From: Egibacteraceae bacterium
GTDB taxonomy: Bacteria; Actinomycetota; Nitriliruptoria; Euzebyales; Egibacteraceae
Assembly: GCA_030446775.1 (NCBI GenBank)
Contig: JAUJMQ010000012.1
Location: forward strand, 1-33,391
Length of the DNA: 33,391 nucleotides
Direction of reading: 5' to 3'
The notes under the pieces are model-generated. The model ran no database searches, was not told where the DNA came from, and saw only the letters and a list, made by a program, of their open reading frames with translations. Position numbers and translations under genes: made by a program. Shown in pieces: positions 17,427-25,018 of the stretch. Within the stretch, counting starts at the first letter, position 1, and each line of letters starts with the position of its first letter.

Positions 17427-18352
17427 CCCGCCCGGCAGGACTTGGTCGCGGCTTGGGTGCGCTGATCCCGAGCGCGGGCCCCGGTCAGAGCGGCCTCCTG
17501 TCACTACCCCTGTCTGCTATCAGGCCGAACCCCCGCCAGCCACGAGGCGACTTCGACGACGAAGCACTCAATGAGCTCGCCGAGTCACTTCGCGAGGTCG
17601 GCATGATCCAGCCGATCGTCGTCCGACCGCTGGACGACGCCTCGTACGAGATCGTCGCCGGGGAGCGTCGTTACCGGGCCGCCCGCCGCGCCGGCCTGGA
17701 CGCGGTGCCTGCCGTCGTGCGCCACACCGCCGACACCGACCTCCTGGTCGAGGCGCTCGTCGAGAATGTCCACCGGGCGGACCTCAATCCTCTGGAGGAG
17801 GCGGCCGCGTACCAGCAGCTGCGTGACGACTTCGACGTCACGCACGAGCAGCTGGCACGGCGGTTGGGCAAGTCGCGCTCCAGCGTGTCGAATTCGCTCC
17901 GCCTGCTGACGCTCCCGCCAGCGCTGCAGCAGCAGGTGGCCACGGGCGTTCTCAGCGCCGGCCACGCGCGGGCGTTGCTGGCGGTGAGCGACCCGGCTCA
18001 GCAGCAGCGGCTGGCGACCCGCGTCCTCGCCGAGGCACTGTCGGTTCGCGCCACCGAAGACCTCGCCCGCTCGGCAACCGCAGCAGGCGGCGCGTCAGGT
18101 GACGGAGCGTCAGGTGGCGGCGCGTCGGGCGGCGCGTCGCGCGCCGCAGTAGCGGCTGGGGAACGGGGCCCCACCTCCGGCCCCTACGACCACCTCGAGC
18201 GACGACTCAGCGATGCGCTGTCGACGCGGGTGACCATCAGCGGCACGGCCGCCCGGGGTCGCGTGGTCGTGGATTACGCCGGCCCCGACGACCTGCAGCG
18301 GCTGCTCGACGTACTGAGCCGCGGCGTCGGCGAGGACCTCACCGCGGAGTGA
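17423..18352 (+). CDS. parB: ParB CTPase/centromere-binding protein
   Basis: Binds parS, spreads as a CTP-dependent clamp and recruits SMC and ParA. Motifs: NPRQPR (36-41), CTP-binding GERRYRA (80-86) and ENVHRADLNPLEEA (114-127), then the helix-turn-helix QLARRLGKSRSSVSNSLRLL. A Gly/Ala/Ser-rich linker (about 215-245, built of GGAS-like repeats) precedes the C-terminal dimerisation region (HLERRLSDALSTRV to the end). 309 residues. The ATG overlaps the parA TGA as ATGA. Confidence 0.97.
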   Translation: MTRPAGLGRGLGALIPSAGPGQSGLLSLPLSAIRPNPRQPRGDFDDEALNELAESLREVGMIQPIVVRPLDDASYEIVAGERRYRAARRAGLDAVPAVVRHTADTDLLVEALVENVHRADLNPLEEAAAYQQLRDDFDVTHEQLARRLGKSRSSVSNSLRLLTLPPALQQQVATGVLSAGHARALLAVSDPAQQQRLATRVLAEALSVRATEDLARSATAAGGASGDGASGGGASGGASRAAVAAGERGPTSGPYDHLERRLSDALSTRVTISGTAARGRVVVDYAGPDDLQRLLDVLSRGVGEDLTAE

Positions 18353-18369
18353 CCGCACCCGCCTGCCGG

Positions 18370-18414
18370 CGACGGGAGGGTGGGTACGTCTGCACGCCGA
18401 TGGGCCTCCCGTCG
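18370..18414. terminator. Inverted repeat between convergent parB and ddl
   Basis: CGACGGGAGG (18370-18379) and CCTCCCGTCG (18405-18414) form a perfect 10-bp inverted repeat with a 25-nt loop. It lies 18 bp after the parB stop codon. No T-tract is present, so it may be a weak bidirectional terminator. The rest of the 261-bp gap to ddl shows no gene I can support. Confidence 0.4.
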
Positions 18415-18613
18415 CGTCGGTACTGCCGGACGCTGGTGGGTCGATGGGCCTCGGGCCGCGGGTTGGCCCGCCAGGCGGCGACCTGCCTCGTCACCCTCGG
18501 CTCCCGTGGCGCTGCTCGTGTTCGACGACGGAGTACGTCGACGAGCTCGGCTCGCCGGCGCGGGTGGTGGACGTCGACGGCACGACACGCCAGCCCGGTG
18601 TGGCGCCGGCGCT

Positions 18614-19633
18614 TCAGGTGGGGTCCTGCGGCGCGGAAGCGCCGGAACCGGCGGTGCGCGGGCCACCGCCAGTGGCGGTCGGTATGCGCGCGGCGGCGGC
18701 ACGCCGCCTGAGGGCGGCGTCGACGACGCGTTCGCACAGTGCGGGGAAGTCCCAGCCGGCGGCCCGCGCGGCGCACGGCAGCAACGAGGTCTCCGTCATC
18801 CCAGGGCAGGTGTCGAGCTCGAGCAGCCACGGGACTCCGTCGTCGTCGACGATCAGGTCGGCCCGCGCGACGTCGCGACATCCTGCGATCTGCATCGCGG
18901 TCAGCGCGACCTCGGCGCAGCGCTCCAGCGCTCGTGCATCGAGGCGGGCCGGCGCGAAGTACTGGGCGGCGCCGTGGGTGTAACGGGCAGAGAAGTCGTA
19001 GGCGCCGGACTCCACCACGATCTCGACCGGCGGTAGCGGCACACCGTCGACGACGGAGACGGCCACCTCGCGGCCGCTGACGAAGCGCTCGATGAGCGCG
19101 ACGTCGTGGTAGTTGAACGCCGTGACGAGCGCGCCCGGCAACGCCGCCGGCTCTGGCGCGAGGCGCACCCCGAGCGCCGCACCACCCTGGGACGGCTTGA
19201 CGACCACGCGGTCGCCGAGGTGGCCCGCGACGCGGCGCAACGCGGCCCCGGCCCCCATGCCGCGCACGGCCGTCGACGACACCGCCAGCCAGTCGGGAGT
19301 CGGTAGACCGCCGCGTCGGTACAGGCCCTTGGCGACGACCTTGTCCCAGGCGATGGCCGAGGCGACGGCGTCCGAGCCCGTGTACGGCACGTCCAACAGG
19401 TCCAACAGGTTCTGAACGGTGCCATCCTCCCCGGCCATGCCATGCAAGGCGAGGTAGACGAGATCCGGCTCCGCTGCGGTCAGGCGCTCGACGAGGTCGT
19501 CCCCGAGATCCAGGCGGGTGACCGGATGCCCCCGTTCGCCCAGCGCCTCGGCGACGCGGCGGCCCGAGCGCAGACTGACGTCACGCTCCAGCGACAGCCC
19601 GCCGGCGAGGACGGCGATCCGCGCGCCGGTCAT
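18614..19633 (-). CDS. ddl: D-alanine-D-alanine ligase
   Basis: An ATP-grasp enzyme that joins two D-alanines for peptidoglycan. Family motifs: the N-terminal IAVLAGGLSLERDVSLRSG, HGMAGEDGTVQNLL, VPYTGSDAVASAIAWDK, VVKPSQGGAALGV, and the C-terminal metal/phosphate loop ELDTCPGMTETSLLP. In E. coli-type Ddl the last motif begins E-(I/V)-N; here the Asn, a magnesium ligand, is Asp, and the usual Ser after Thr is Cys. Length 339, with a short Ala/Arg/Pro-rich tail. The ATG at 19633 overlaps the upstream aminotransferase stop (ATGA), so the two are coupled. It could be a Ddl-like ligase with altered specificity. Confidence 0.9.
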   Translation of the reverse strand: MTGARIAVLAGGLSLERDVSLRSGRRVAEALGERGHPVTRLDLGDDLVERLTAAEPDLVYLALHGMAGEDGTVQNLLDLLDVPYTGSDAVASAIAWDKVVAKGLYRRGGLPTPDWLAVSSTAVRGMGAGAALRRVAGHLGDRVVVKPSQGGAALGVRLAPEPAALPGALVTAFNYHDVALIERFVSGREVAVSVVDGVPLPPVEIVVESGAYDFSARYTHGAAQYFAPARLDARALERCAEVALTAMQIAGCRDVARADLIVDDDGVPWLLELDTCPGMTETSLLPCAARAAGWDFPALCERVVDAALRRRAAAARIPTATGGGPRTAGSGASAPQDPT

Positions 19634-20877
19634 GCGCGCCGTCCGTACACGGCGTTCACGAGCTCGAGCTCGTCGGTGAGAAGCTCACCCAGGCGGCGCA
19701 CGCCCTCGCGGATGCGCTCCGCAGGGGGATAGCAAAACGACAGGCGCAGCGCGTCGGCGCCGCCTCCGCCGGCGTAGAAGGCGGTGCCCGGCACGTAGGC
19801 GACGCGCTCGCTGAGCGCCTTGGCGAGCAGCTCCCGCGAGTCCAGGCCGTTCGGCAGCCGGACCCAGACGAAAAAGCCACCGGTCGGGACCGTCCAGTGG
19901 CACGACGGCGGAAAGCTCGCGTCCAGCTCGGCGAGCATCGCGTCACACCGCTCGCGATACACCTCGCGGAAGGTCTCCACCTGCTGCAGCCACGGTTGCG
20001 TGGCGAACCACCGCTCGGCGACGAACTGCGTGAAGTTGGACTGGCACAGGTCCGCGGCTTCCTTCAACAGCACGAGCTTGTCGCGGACGGGCTCGGGGGC
20101 CACCAGCCATCCGATCCGCAGCCCCGGCGACAGGATCTTCGACAGCGTGCCGACGTAGATCACCCGGTCAGGGACGAGGCTTCGCAGGGCGGGTCGCAGC
20201 TCGCCCTTGAAGTCCAGCAGCCCGTACGGGTTGTCCTCCACGACGAGGAGGTCGTGGCGCTCGATGATCTCGGCGAGGTCCTCGCGACGTCGCCCAGACA
20301 GCGAGCAACCGGCTGGGTTCTGGTGGTTGGGGATGGTGTAGAGGAACTTCGGACGCCGCCCGCCTGACGCGAGCCGTTCGAGCGTCGCCTCCAGCGCGTC
20401 CGGCTCCAGTCCGTCGTCGTCGAGCGGGACGTGGACGACCTCGGCCTGGTAGGTCGCGAACGCGCCGAGAGCCCCGACGTAGGACGGTCCCTCCGCGAGC
20501 ACGAGGTCCCCGGCGTCGCAGAACAGCTTCGCGACGAGGTCGAGCGCCTGCTGTCCGCCGGTGGTCACCACCACCTCGTCGGGCGTCGCGGGAACGCCTT
20601 CGGCTGCCATGACCTCCACGAGGCGCTCACGCAGCGTCGCGAGACCCTGTCCCCCGCCGTACTGGAGGGCATCGCTGCCGGCCGTCCTCAGCACCTCCTG
20701 GGTCACCGCGGCGACGGCGGCATGGTCCAGCGCCGCGGTGTAGGGCATGCCGCCGGCCAGGGACACGACCTCGGGTCGGGTCGCGACGGCGAACAGGGCT
20801 CGGATCTCCGACGCCGTCATACCGCGTGTGCGTTCGGCGTAGCGATCGACGTACAGCTCGGTACGGGTCGTGCGCAC
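19630..20877 (-). CDS. PLP-dependent aminotransferase (class I/II, 2-aminoadipate-type)
   Basis: A fold-type I aminotransferase of 415 residues, similar to LysN/2-aminoadipate and MocR-type aminotransferase domains but without a DNA-binding domain. Motifs: SLAGGMP (39-45), LQYGGGQGLATLRERL, TTGGQQALDL, IPNHQNPAG (182-190), and the Schiff-base Lys247 in GTLSKILSPGLRIGW. The GTG at 20877 has GAGGAGG 4 nt upstream. The amino donor cannot be told from sequence. Coupling to ddl suggests a link to amino acid supply for the wall, but it may simply be an amino acid transaminase. Confidence 0.9.
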   Translation of the reverse strand: MRTTRTELYVDRYAERTRGMTASEIRALFAVATRPEVVSLAGGMPYTAALDHAAVAAVTQEVLRTAGSDALQYGGGQGLATLRERLVEVMAAEGVPATPDEVVVTTGGQQALDLVAKLFCDAGDLVLAEGPSYVGALGAFATYQAEVVHVPLDDDGLEPDALEATLERLASGGRRPKFLYTIPNHQNPAGCSLSGRRREDLAEIIERHDLLVVEDNPYGLLDFKGELRPALRSLVPDRVIYVGTLSKILSPGLRIGWLVAPEPVRDKLVLLKEAADLCQSNFTQFVAERWFATQPWLQQVETFREVYRERCDAMLAELDASFPPSCHWTVPTGGFFVWVRLPNGLDSRELLAKALSERVAYVPGTAFYAGGGGADALRLSFCYPPAERIREGVRRLGELLTDELELVNAVYGRRA

Positions 20878-20965
20878 CCGGCCTCCTCGCCTCCGGCGCG
20901 GACATCGCCGGCGCGCAGGGTACCCGGCCTCGCGGTACCGGCCCGCCGGCCCGATCGGCCCCCCC

Positions 20966-20993
20966 GTGAACGCACGCGGGCCAGCGCTACACT
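20966..20993 (+). promoter_or_regulatory. Predicted promoter (GTGAAC-16-TACACT)
   Basis: TACACT (20988-20993) lies 31 nt before the ATG at 21025, with a poor -35 (GTGAAC, 20966-20971) 16 nt upstream. It would drive the small membrane protein gene and the GNAT gene, divergent from the aminotransferase gene. Confidence 0.4.
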
Positions 20994-21024
20994 GCGGCCC
21001 TCGTCGACTCGGGGAGGGCTTGGG

Positions 21025-21279
21025 ATGCGGACCACGCGGCCGCCCTCGATGCACCTGGGCGACTCCGTCGATCCGGTGGACCCGGCGCCGCCACCCGAGC
21101 ATCCTCCCGGGCTGGGCGAGGACAGCGGCCCCAACCCGCTCGTGCGAGCCGTGGCGGGCTTGTTCGTCGGGTTGGTCGCCGGGGCCGTCGCCGCGTCTGT
21201 GATCCCGCGGCCGGACCGGTCGCGAGGCGGCGGGCCCTCGCGCAGTCCGGCGTCGCCATCGGCGCAGGTGCGGTCATGA
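21025..21279 (+). CDS. Small single-pass membrane protein, unknown
   Basis: An 84-residue protein with an acidic/proline-rich N-terminus (about 1-35), one hydrophobic helix AVAGLFVGLVAGAVAASVI (about 42-60) and a basic, Ser/Pro-rich tail, so it would be anchored with the positive tail probably cytoplasmic. I do not recognise a family. The ATG has GGGGAGGG 7-10 nt upstream, and the stop overlaps the GNAT start (ATGA), which supports it as a real, coupled gene. Confidence 0.7.
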   Translation: MRTTRPPSMHLGDSVDPVDPAPPPEHPPGLGEDSGPNPLVRAVAGLFVGLVAGAVAASVIPRPDRSRGGGPSRSPASPSAQVRS

Positions 21280-21980
21280 CCCGTCGCATCCACGACCTGA
21301 CGCTGGACAACCTCGACCATCTCCCTGTGACCTGCCGGTCGTGCGTGTTCTGGGAGGTCGCGGGGGCGCCCCAGGGCCCGCGGGCAGGTGAGGAGGAGGC
21401 TGCGGCCGGCCGCAAGGAGGCGTGGTGGCAGGCGACGCAGCTGGAGTGGGGGACCCCGGGCAAGATCGTCTACGTCGACGGCGAGCCGGTGGGCTACGCG
21501 AGCTTCGCGCCGGGCGAGCACTATCCGCGGGCGCGACGGTTCCCGGCCACGGTGTCAGACGACGCGCTGCTGCTGGCGGCGCTGTGGGTTCACCCCGCGC
21601 ACCGGCATGCGGGCCTGGCCAAGGCGCTGCTGCAGAGCGTTCTGCGCGAGACGGCGCGCAGGGGCGGCAGGGCGCTCGAGGCCTACGCGACACGCGTGCC
21701 GGCCTTCGACGGGCTGCTGAGCACCTGCCTGCTGCCCGAGGACTTCTTGCTGGCGAGCGGCTTCGAGGTGCTCCACGATTCCGGTGACCACCCGCTGATG
21801 AGGCTGGACCTGCGCAAGACCGCGCGCTGGCAGGAGTCGGTCGGCCACGCGCTGGAGGGCGTCATCTCGGCGTTGAGCCGCCGTGAACGGGCGCCAGTCC
21901 CCGCCCGCCCGGCGCTGGAGGCGCGGCGCTGGGGCTGGCTGCCGAAGGGAGTCGTCGGACGTAAGCCGCCCGGCGTTTGA
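21276..21980 (+). CDS. GNAT-family N-acetyltransferase
   Basis: A 234-residue GNAT enzyme. The acetyl-CoA motif A region is LWVHPAHRHAGLAKALLQSV (about 109-128), followed by RETARRGGRALEAY and the hydrophobic strand around LASGFEVLHDSG. The N-terminus contains CRSCVFWE, typical of the actinobacterial GNAT genes found near parB. The acceptor is unknown. The C-terminal tail (residues 200-234) is Arg/Pro-rich, and its last codons lie within a 59-bp tandem duplication that also covers the stop codon. It is convergent with cwlM. Confidence 0.87.
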   Translation: MTRRIHDLTLDNLDHLPVTCRSCVFWEVAGAPQGPRAGEEEAAAGRKEAWWQATQLEWGTPGKIVYVDGEPVGYASFAPGEHYPRARRFPATVSDDALLLAALWVHPAHRHAGLAKALLQSVLRETARRGGRALEAYATRVPAFDGLLSTCLLPEDFLLASGFEVLHDSGDHPLMRLDLRKTARWQESVGHALEGVISALSRRERAPVPARPALEARRWGWLPKGVVGRKPPGV

Positions 21981-22048
21981 GGTGCGTCCGGGGCTGGCTG
22001 CCGAAGGGAGTCGTCGGGCGTAAGCCGCCCGGCGTTTGAGGTGCGTCC
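21931..22048. repeat. 59-bp tandem duplication at the GNAT/cwlM junction
   Basis: Copy 1 is 21931-21989 and copy 2 is 21990-22048. They differ at one base (A21959 versus G22018). The unit carries the end of the GNAT gene, its TGA, and a hairpin; copy 2 ends on the first base of the cwlM stop codon. Confidence 0.95.
22012..22037. terminator. Hairpin between convergent GNAT and cwlM genes
   Basis: CGTCGGGCG, loop TAAGC, CGCCCGGCG (one G-U pair) then TTT. The earlier copy (21953-21975) carries an A-C mismatch in the stem. Suitable as a terminator for the GNAT gene; the T-tract is short, so efficiency is doubtful. Confidence 0.5.
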
Positions 22049-23124
22049 TAGTCGGCGGGCGCGCCCTCGAAGAAGCGCTCGAGGGCCCGTACGACAGCGG
22101 CCGCCAGCCGGTCCTGGCACGTCGGTCGCACCAGCCGGGCCTCGTCGTGCGGCGAGGTGATGAAGCCTGGCTCGCACACGACCGTGGGCATCCGGGTCTG
22201 GCGTAGGATCGACCAGGTCATCGGGTGGACCCTGCAGTCCGGACCCCAACCGGCGGCGAGGACCTCGCCGTGGACGAGGTGGGCCAGCCGGTAGCCGCCC
22301 TCGGAGACGAAGTGGGGGGCGCCGAAGTAGTACGTGCTCGCCCCGGCCGCATGCGGGGTGGCCAGGGCGTTGGCTCCCAGGGACACGGCCACCTCGACCC
22401 CCTGCTCGTTGGCGAGCCGGGCGCGCTCACTGCCTGTCGGGTTGCTGCCCGGACCGCGGGAGAGCACGACGTGCGCGCCTCGTGCCGCCAGGCGCGCCGA
22501 CAGCCGGCTGACGACCTGCCAGGAGACCTCTGCCTCGCTTACCCCCGACGGGCCCACGTGCCCGGGGTCGCCGGCGCCGTGGCCGGGGTCCAGGAAGACG
22601 CGCGCGCCGGCGAGCGTGCGTCCGGACAACCCCCGCAGCCACTCCCGCTCGCGCGCGCGCACGCCGACCCCGCCGGACTGGTGCGCGCGCTGCAGGCGCC
22701 GCAGCGCCGCCACGGTGGAGGGTCCCGCCACGCCGTCGACGTCCAGGCCCACGTTGCGCTGGAACTCCTCGACCGCGGCCCTCGCGAGCGGTCCGAACAC
22801 GCCGTCCTCGGCGCCGGCATCGAAGCCGAGCTGGTTGAGCCGGTGCTGCAGCTCGCGTACGTCGTCGCCGCGCATCATCCGCCGGGAGTGCCACAGCAGC
22901 CGGTCGCCGAGGGTCCAGCCCGCCTCCACCAGCGACCGCCACGTCTCGGGACCGACGATGCCGTCGGCGGGTAGCCCACGCTCGCGCTGAAAGTGCCGCA
23001 CCGCCCGGAGCGTCGCCTCGTCGAAGGCGCCGTCGAGTGGCAGATCCTGCCCCAGCGCGCGGGCCAGCCGCTGCTGCACGTCGCGGACTGCGGGGCTGGA
23101 ATCGCCCGCGCGGATCAGTTGCAT
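22048..23124 (-). CDS. cwlM: CwlM-type amidase homologue (two PG-binding domains + Amidase_3)
   Basis: 358 residues from ATG 23124 (a TTG 15 bp upstream is possible). Two PG_binding_1 domains (about 5-65 and 85-145; FQRERGLPADGIVGPETW and FQRNVGLDVDGVAGPST) precede an Amidase_3 domain (about 178-350). Zinc ligands His in FLDPGHGAG and Glu in SEAEVSW are present, but the third, normally in S-(I/L)-H-A-N, reads SLGANA, so His is Gly. The catalytic-type Glu in VCEPGF remains. M. tuberculosis CwlM at the same locus is a phosphorylated activator of MurA and is not needed as an amidase, so a regulatory role is likely here. No signal peptide is seen, consistent with a cytoplasmic protein. It lies downstream of trxA on the same strand. 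Confidence 0.88.
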   Translation of the reverse strand: MQLIRAGDSSPAVRDVQQRLARALGQDLPLDGAFDEATLRAVRHFQRERGLPADGIVGPETWRSLVEAGWTLGDRLLWHSRRMMRGDDVRELQHRLNQLGFDAGAEDGVFGPLARAAVEEFQRNVGLDVDGVAGPSTVAALRRLQRAHQSGGVGVRAREREWLRGLSGRTLAGARVFLDPGHGAGDPGHVGPSGVSEAEVSWQVVSRLSARLAARGAHVVLSRGPGSNPTGSERARLANEQGVEVAVSLGANALATPHAAGASTYYFGAPHFVSEGGYRLAHLVHGEVLAAGWGPDCRVHPMTWSILRQTRMPTVVCEPGFITSPHDEARLVRPTCQDRLAAAVVRALERFFEGAPAD

Positions 23125-23287
23125 CGGTCGCGGAGTCAACGAGCGCCGCGCCGCTTCCTTCGGGGGGCTGATGGCTCCGCGCGGCGCGCGCTCCCGGCGC
23201 TGGACACGCCGGCGGCCCGGGGCGCGAGCGTCGGGGGGAGCACGTCGCGCACCGGGCCCCGAATCCGAGACCGGCTGGAGCTGGGGC

Positions 23288-23614
23288 TCAGCCGAGGAAC
23301 TCCTCGACCTCGGCGAGCAGCTGGCTCTTGCCGCGAGCGCCGACGAGGCGCTTCTTCTCGTCGCCGCCCGAGAACACCATCAGCGTCGGGATCGACATCA
23401 CCCGGTACTTACGGGCTGTTTCCGGGTTGTCGTCCACGTTGAGCTTGAGCACCTTGAGGGCACCGGCCTTCTCGCCGGCGATCTCCTCGACCACGGGACC
23501 GACCATGCGGCACGGGCCGCACCATTCGGCCCAGAAGTCCACGAGCACCGGCGTCTGCGACCCGATGACCTCGGTCTCCCAGTCGTTGTCGGTGACGGTC
23601 TTGGCGTTGCTCAT
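23288..23614 (-). CDS. trxA: Thioredoxin
   Basis: A 108-residue thioredoxin with active site WCGPC (31-35) in VLVDFWAEWCGPCRM and the cis-proline loop MSIPTLMVF. It reduces protein disulfides with electrons from thioredoxin reductase, encoded just upstream (trxB). ATG 23614 has an AGGAGG ribosome site. Between trxB and trxA stands a strong terminator, so trxA likely has its own promoter; I could not place it with confidence. 163 bp without a gene separate it from cwlM. Confidence 0.98.
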   Translation of the reverse strand: MSNAKTVTDNDWETEVIGSQTPVLVDFWAEWCGPCRMVGPVVEEIAGEKAGALKVLKLNVDDNPETARKYRVMSIPTLMVFSGGDEKKRLVGARGKSQLLAEVEEFLG

Positions 23615-23724
23615 CGCTCCTCCTGTACTGGATGCTGCTCTTGCCCGTGCCAACGCGCACGCTTCCGCCGGTATTCCCGCTGGCCGCACGCCGACCCGGC
23701 GCCCGCGGGCACGGAACAGCACGG

Positions 23725-23758
23725 AAAAAGCAGCGAGGGGCGCCGAAGCGCCCCTCGC
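23725..23758 (-). terminator. Rho-independent terminator after trxB
   Basis: On the minus strand an 11-bp perfect G/C stem (GCGAGGGGCGC pairing with GCGCCCCTCGC, arms 23733-23743 and 23748-23758) closed by a TTCG tetraloop is followed by TGCTTTTTCC. A textbook terminator for trxB, 140 bp beyond its stop codon. Confidence 0.93.
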
Positions 23759-23760
23759 GC

Positions 23761-23793
23761 GCGGTTCGGATGACGGGGGGACAGCCGAACCGC
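23761..23793. promoter_or_regulatory. Inverted repeat upstream of the trxB terminator
   Basis: GCGGTTCGG (23761-23769) and CCGAACCGC (23785-23793) form a perfect 9-bp inverted repeat with a 15-nt spacer in the trxB-trxA gap. It could be a second stem-loop in the trxB 3' region or a protein-binding site for trxA control. Nothing in the sequence decides between these. Confidence 0.4.
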
Positions 23794-23897
23794 GGACCTG
23801 CAACCGCGCGGCGAACCGGCGGTTTCAACGCCACAGTACTCCTCCACGGGCCGCGAGTACAGAACACCGAGCGTAACGGCCCGCGGTCGCCACGCGG

Positions 23898-24884
23898 TCA
23901 CCAGTTGTGCGCGTCGATCCCGAGCCACCGCTCGGTGTCCATGGCCGCCTTGCAGCCCATCCCCGCGGCGGTGACGGCCTGCCGGTAGACGTGGTCGACG
24001 ACGTCGCCCGCGGCGAACACGCCGTCCACGCTCGTGGCGGTGGTGGGCTCGCGGACGAGGATGTAGCCCGCGTCATCCAGGTCGAGCTGGCCGCGGAACA
24101 ACGCCGTCGTCGGGTCGTGCCCGATCGCCAGGAACACCCCGTCGGTGCGCAGCTCGCTGCGCTTCCCGGTCACCGTGTCGGCCAGGACGACGCCCTCGAC
24201 GGACTCCTGCCCCACCACGTCGACAACCTCGGCGTTCCACACGAACTCGATGCGGTCGTTCTTGAACGCCCGCTCCTGCATGATCTTCGTCGCACGCAGC
24301 TCGCCGCGGCGGTGCACGACCGTCACCTTCGTGGCGAACTTCGACAGGAAGGTCGCCTCCTCCATCGCCGAGTCGCCGCCGCCGACGACGACGAGCTCGC
24401 GGTTGCGGAAGAAGAAGCCGTCGCACGTCGCGCACGAGGAGACACCGCGGCCGATGAGCCGCTGCTCGTTGGGCAGGCCCAGCCAGCGCGCCGTCGCGCC
24501 CGTCGACACGATCACCGTCCGGCTGCGGTAGACCTCGCCTCCGACGGTCACCGAGAACGGCGAGCCCGATGTGAGGTCGACGGCGTCGACGTCGGCGGTC
24601 ACGATCTCGGTGCCGAAGCGCTCGGCCTGCTTGCGCATGTCGTTCATGAGCTCGGGCCCCATGCGCCCTTCGGGGAAGCCGGGGAAGTTCTCGACCTCCG
24701 TGGTCAGCATGAGCTGCCCCCCCGCGGCACGCCCCTCGAACAGCAGCGGGCGCAGGTCGGCGCGGGCGGTGTACAGCGCCGCGGTCAGACCGGCCGGCCC
24801 GGAACCGACGATGATGACGTCGAACAGCGCGTCGGGCCCGCGGCGCGGGACCATCGCGGCTGTGGACTCGGATAGATCAGTCAT
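23898..24884 (-). CDS. trxB: Thioredoxin reductase
   Basis: A flavoprotein that reduces thioredoxin with NADPH. FAD-binding GSGPAG (27-32), redox site SCATC with Cys151 and Cys154, NADPH-binding VVGGGDSAMEEA, and the C-terminal FAD motif GVFAAGDVVDHVYRQ are all present. 328 residues from ATG 24884, chosen for its GAGGAG site 6-7 nt upstream. Two 12-bp direct repeats lie in its leader (24898-24921). It pairs with trxA, as in mycobacteria, where this pair follows sigM. Confidence 0.97.
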   Translation of the reverse strand: MTDLSESTAAMVPRRGPDALFDVIIVGSGPAGLTAALYTARADLRPLLFEGRAAGGQLMLTTEVENFPGFPEGRMGPELMNDMRKQAERFGTEIVTADVDAVDLTSGSPFSVTVGGEVYRSRTVIVSTGATARWLGLPNEQRLIGRGVSSCATCDGFFFRNRELVVVGGGDSAMEEATFLSKFATKVTVVHRRGELRATKIMQERAFKNDRIEFVWNAEVVDVVGQESVEGVVLADTVTGKRSELRTDGVFLAIGHDPTTALFRGQLDLDDAGYILVREPTTATSVDGVFAAGDVVDHVYRQAVTAAGMGCKAAMDTERWLGIDAHNW

Positions 24885-24897
24885 TCCGGCTCCTCGA

Positions 24898-24921
24898 CGT
24901 ACGAGCGGGCGTACGAGCGGC
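24898..24921. repeat. 12-bp direct repeat in the trxB leader
   Basis: CGTACGAGCGGG (24898-24909) and CGTACGAGCGGC (24910-24921) lie immediately 5' to the trxB ribosome site. Each contains the palindrome CGTACG. Possible operator or chance duplication. Confidence 0.5.
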
Positions 24922-25005
24922 GGGTGCGGGCGTGGCGCCGCACAGGTCGGCAAACCAGCGATCGGCGAGCGGTATTCCGCCGCTGGGACCGCCCGGCCGC
25001 CCCCC

Positions 25006-25011
25006 TACACT
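25006..25011 (+). promoter_or_regulatory. -10 element (TACACT) for a leaderless message
   Basis: TACACT ends 7 nt before the GTG at 25019, the spacing expected when transcription starts at the start codon. No Shine-Dalgarno sequence is present. No clear -35. Confidence 0.55.
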
Positions 25012-25018
25012 AGGGCGG

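Noticed and set aside
16431-17504. A 357-residue minus-strand frame opposite parA
   Set aside because: It is the antisense shadow of ParA; it contains no motif and would overlap both parA and parS.
18380-18613. Possible small gene between parB and ddl
   Set aside because: Several frames are open but none has a start codon with a ribosome site or family resemblance; an inverted repeat near parB fits a terminator region better.
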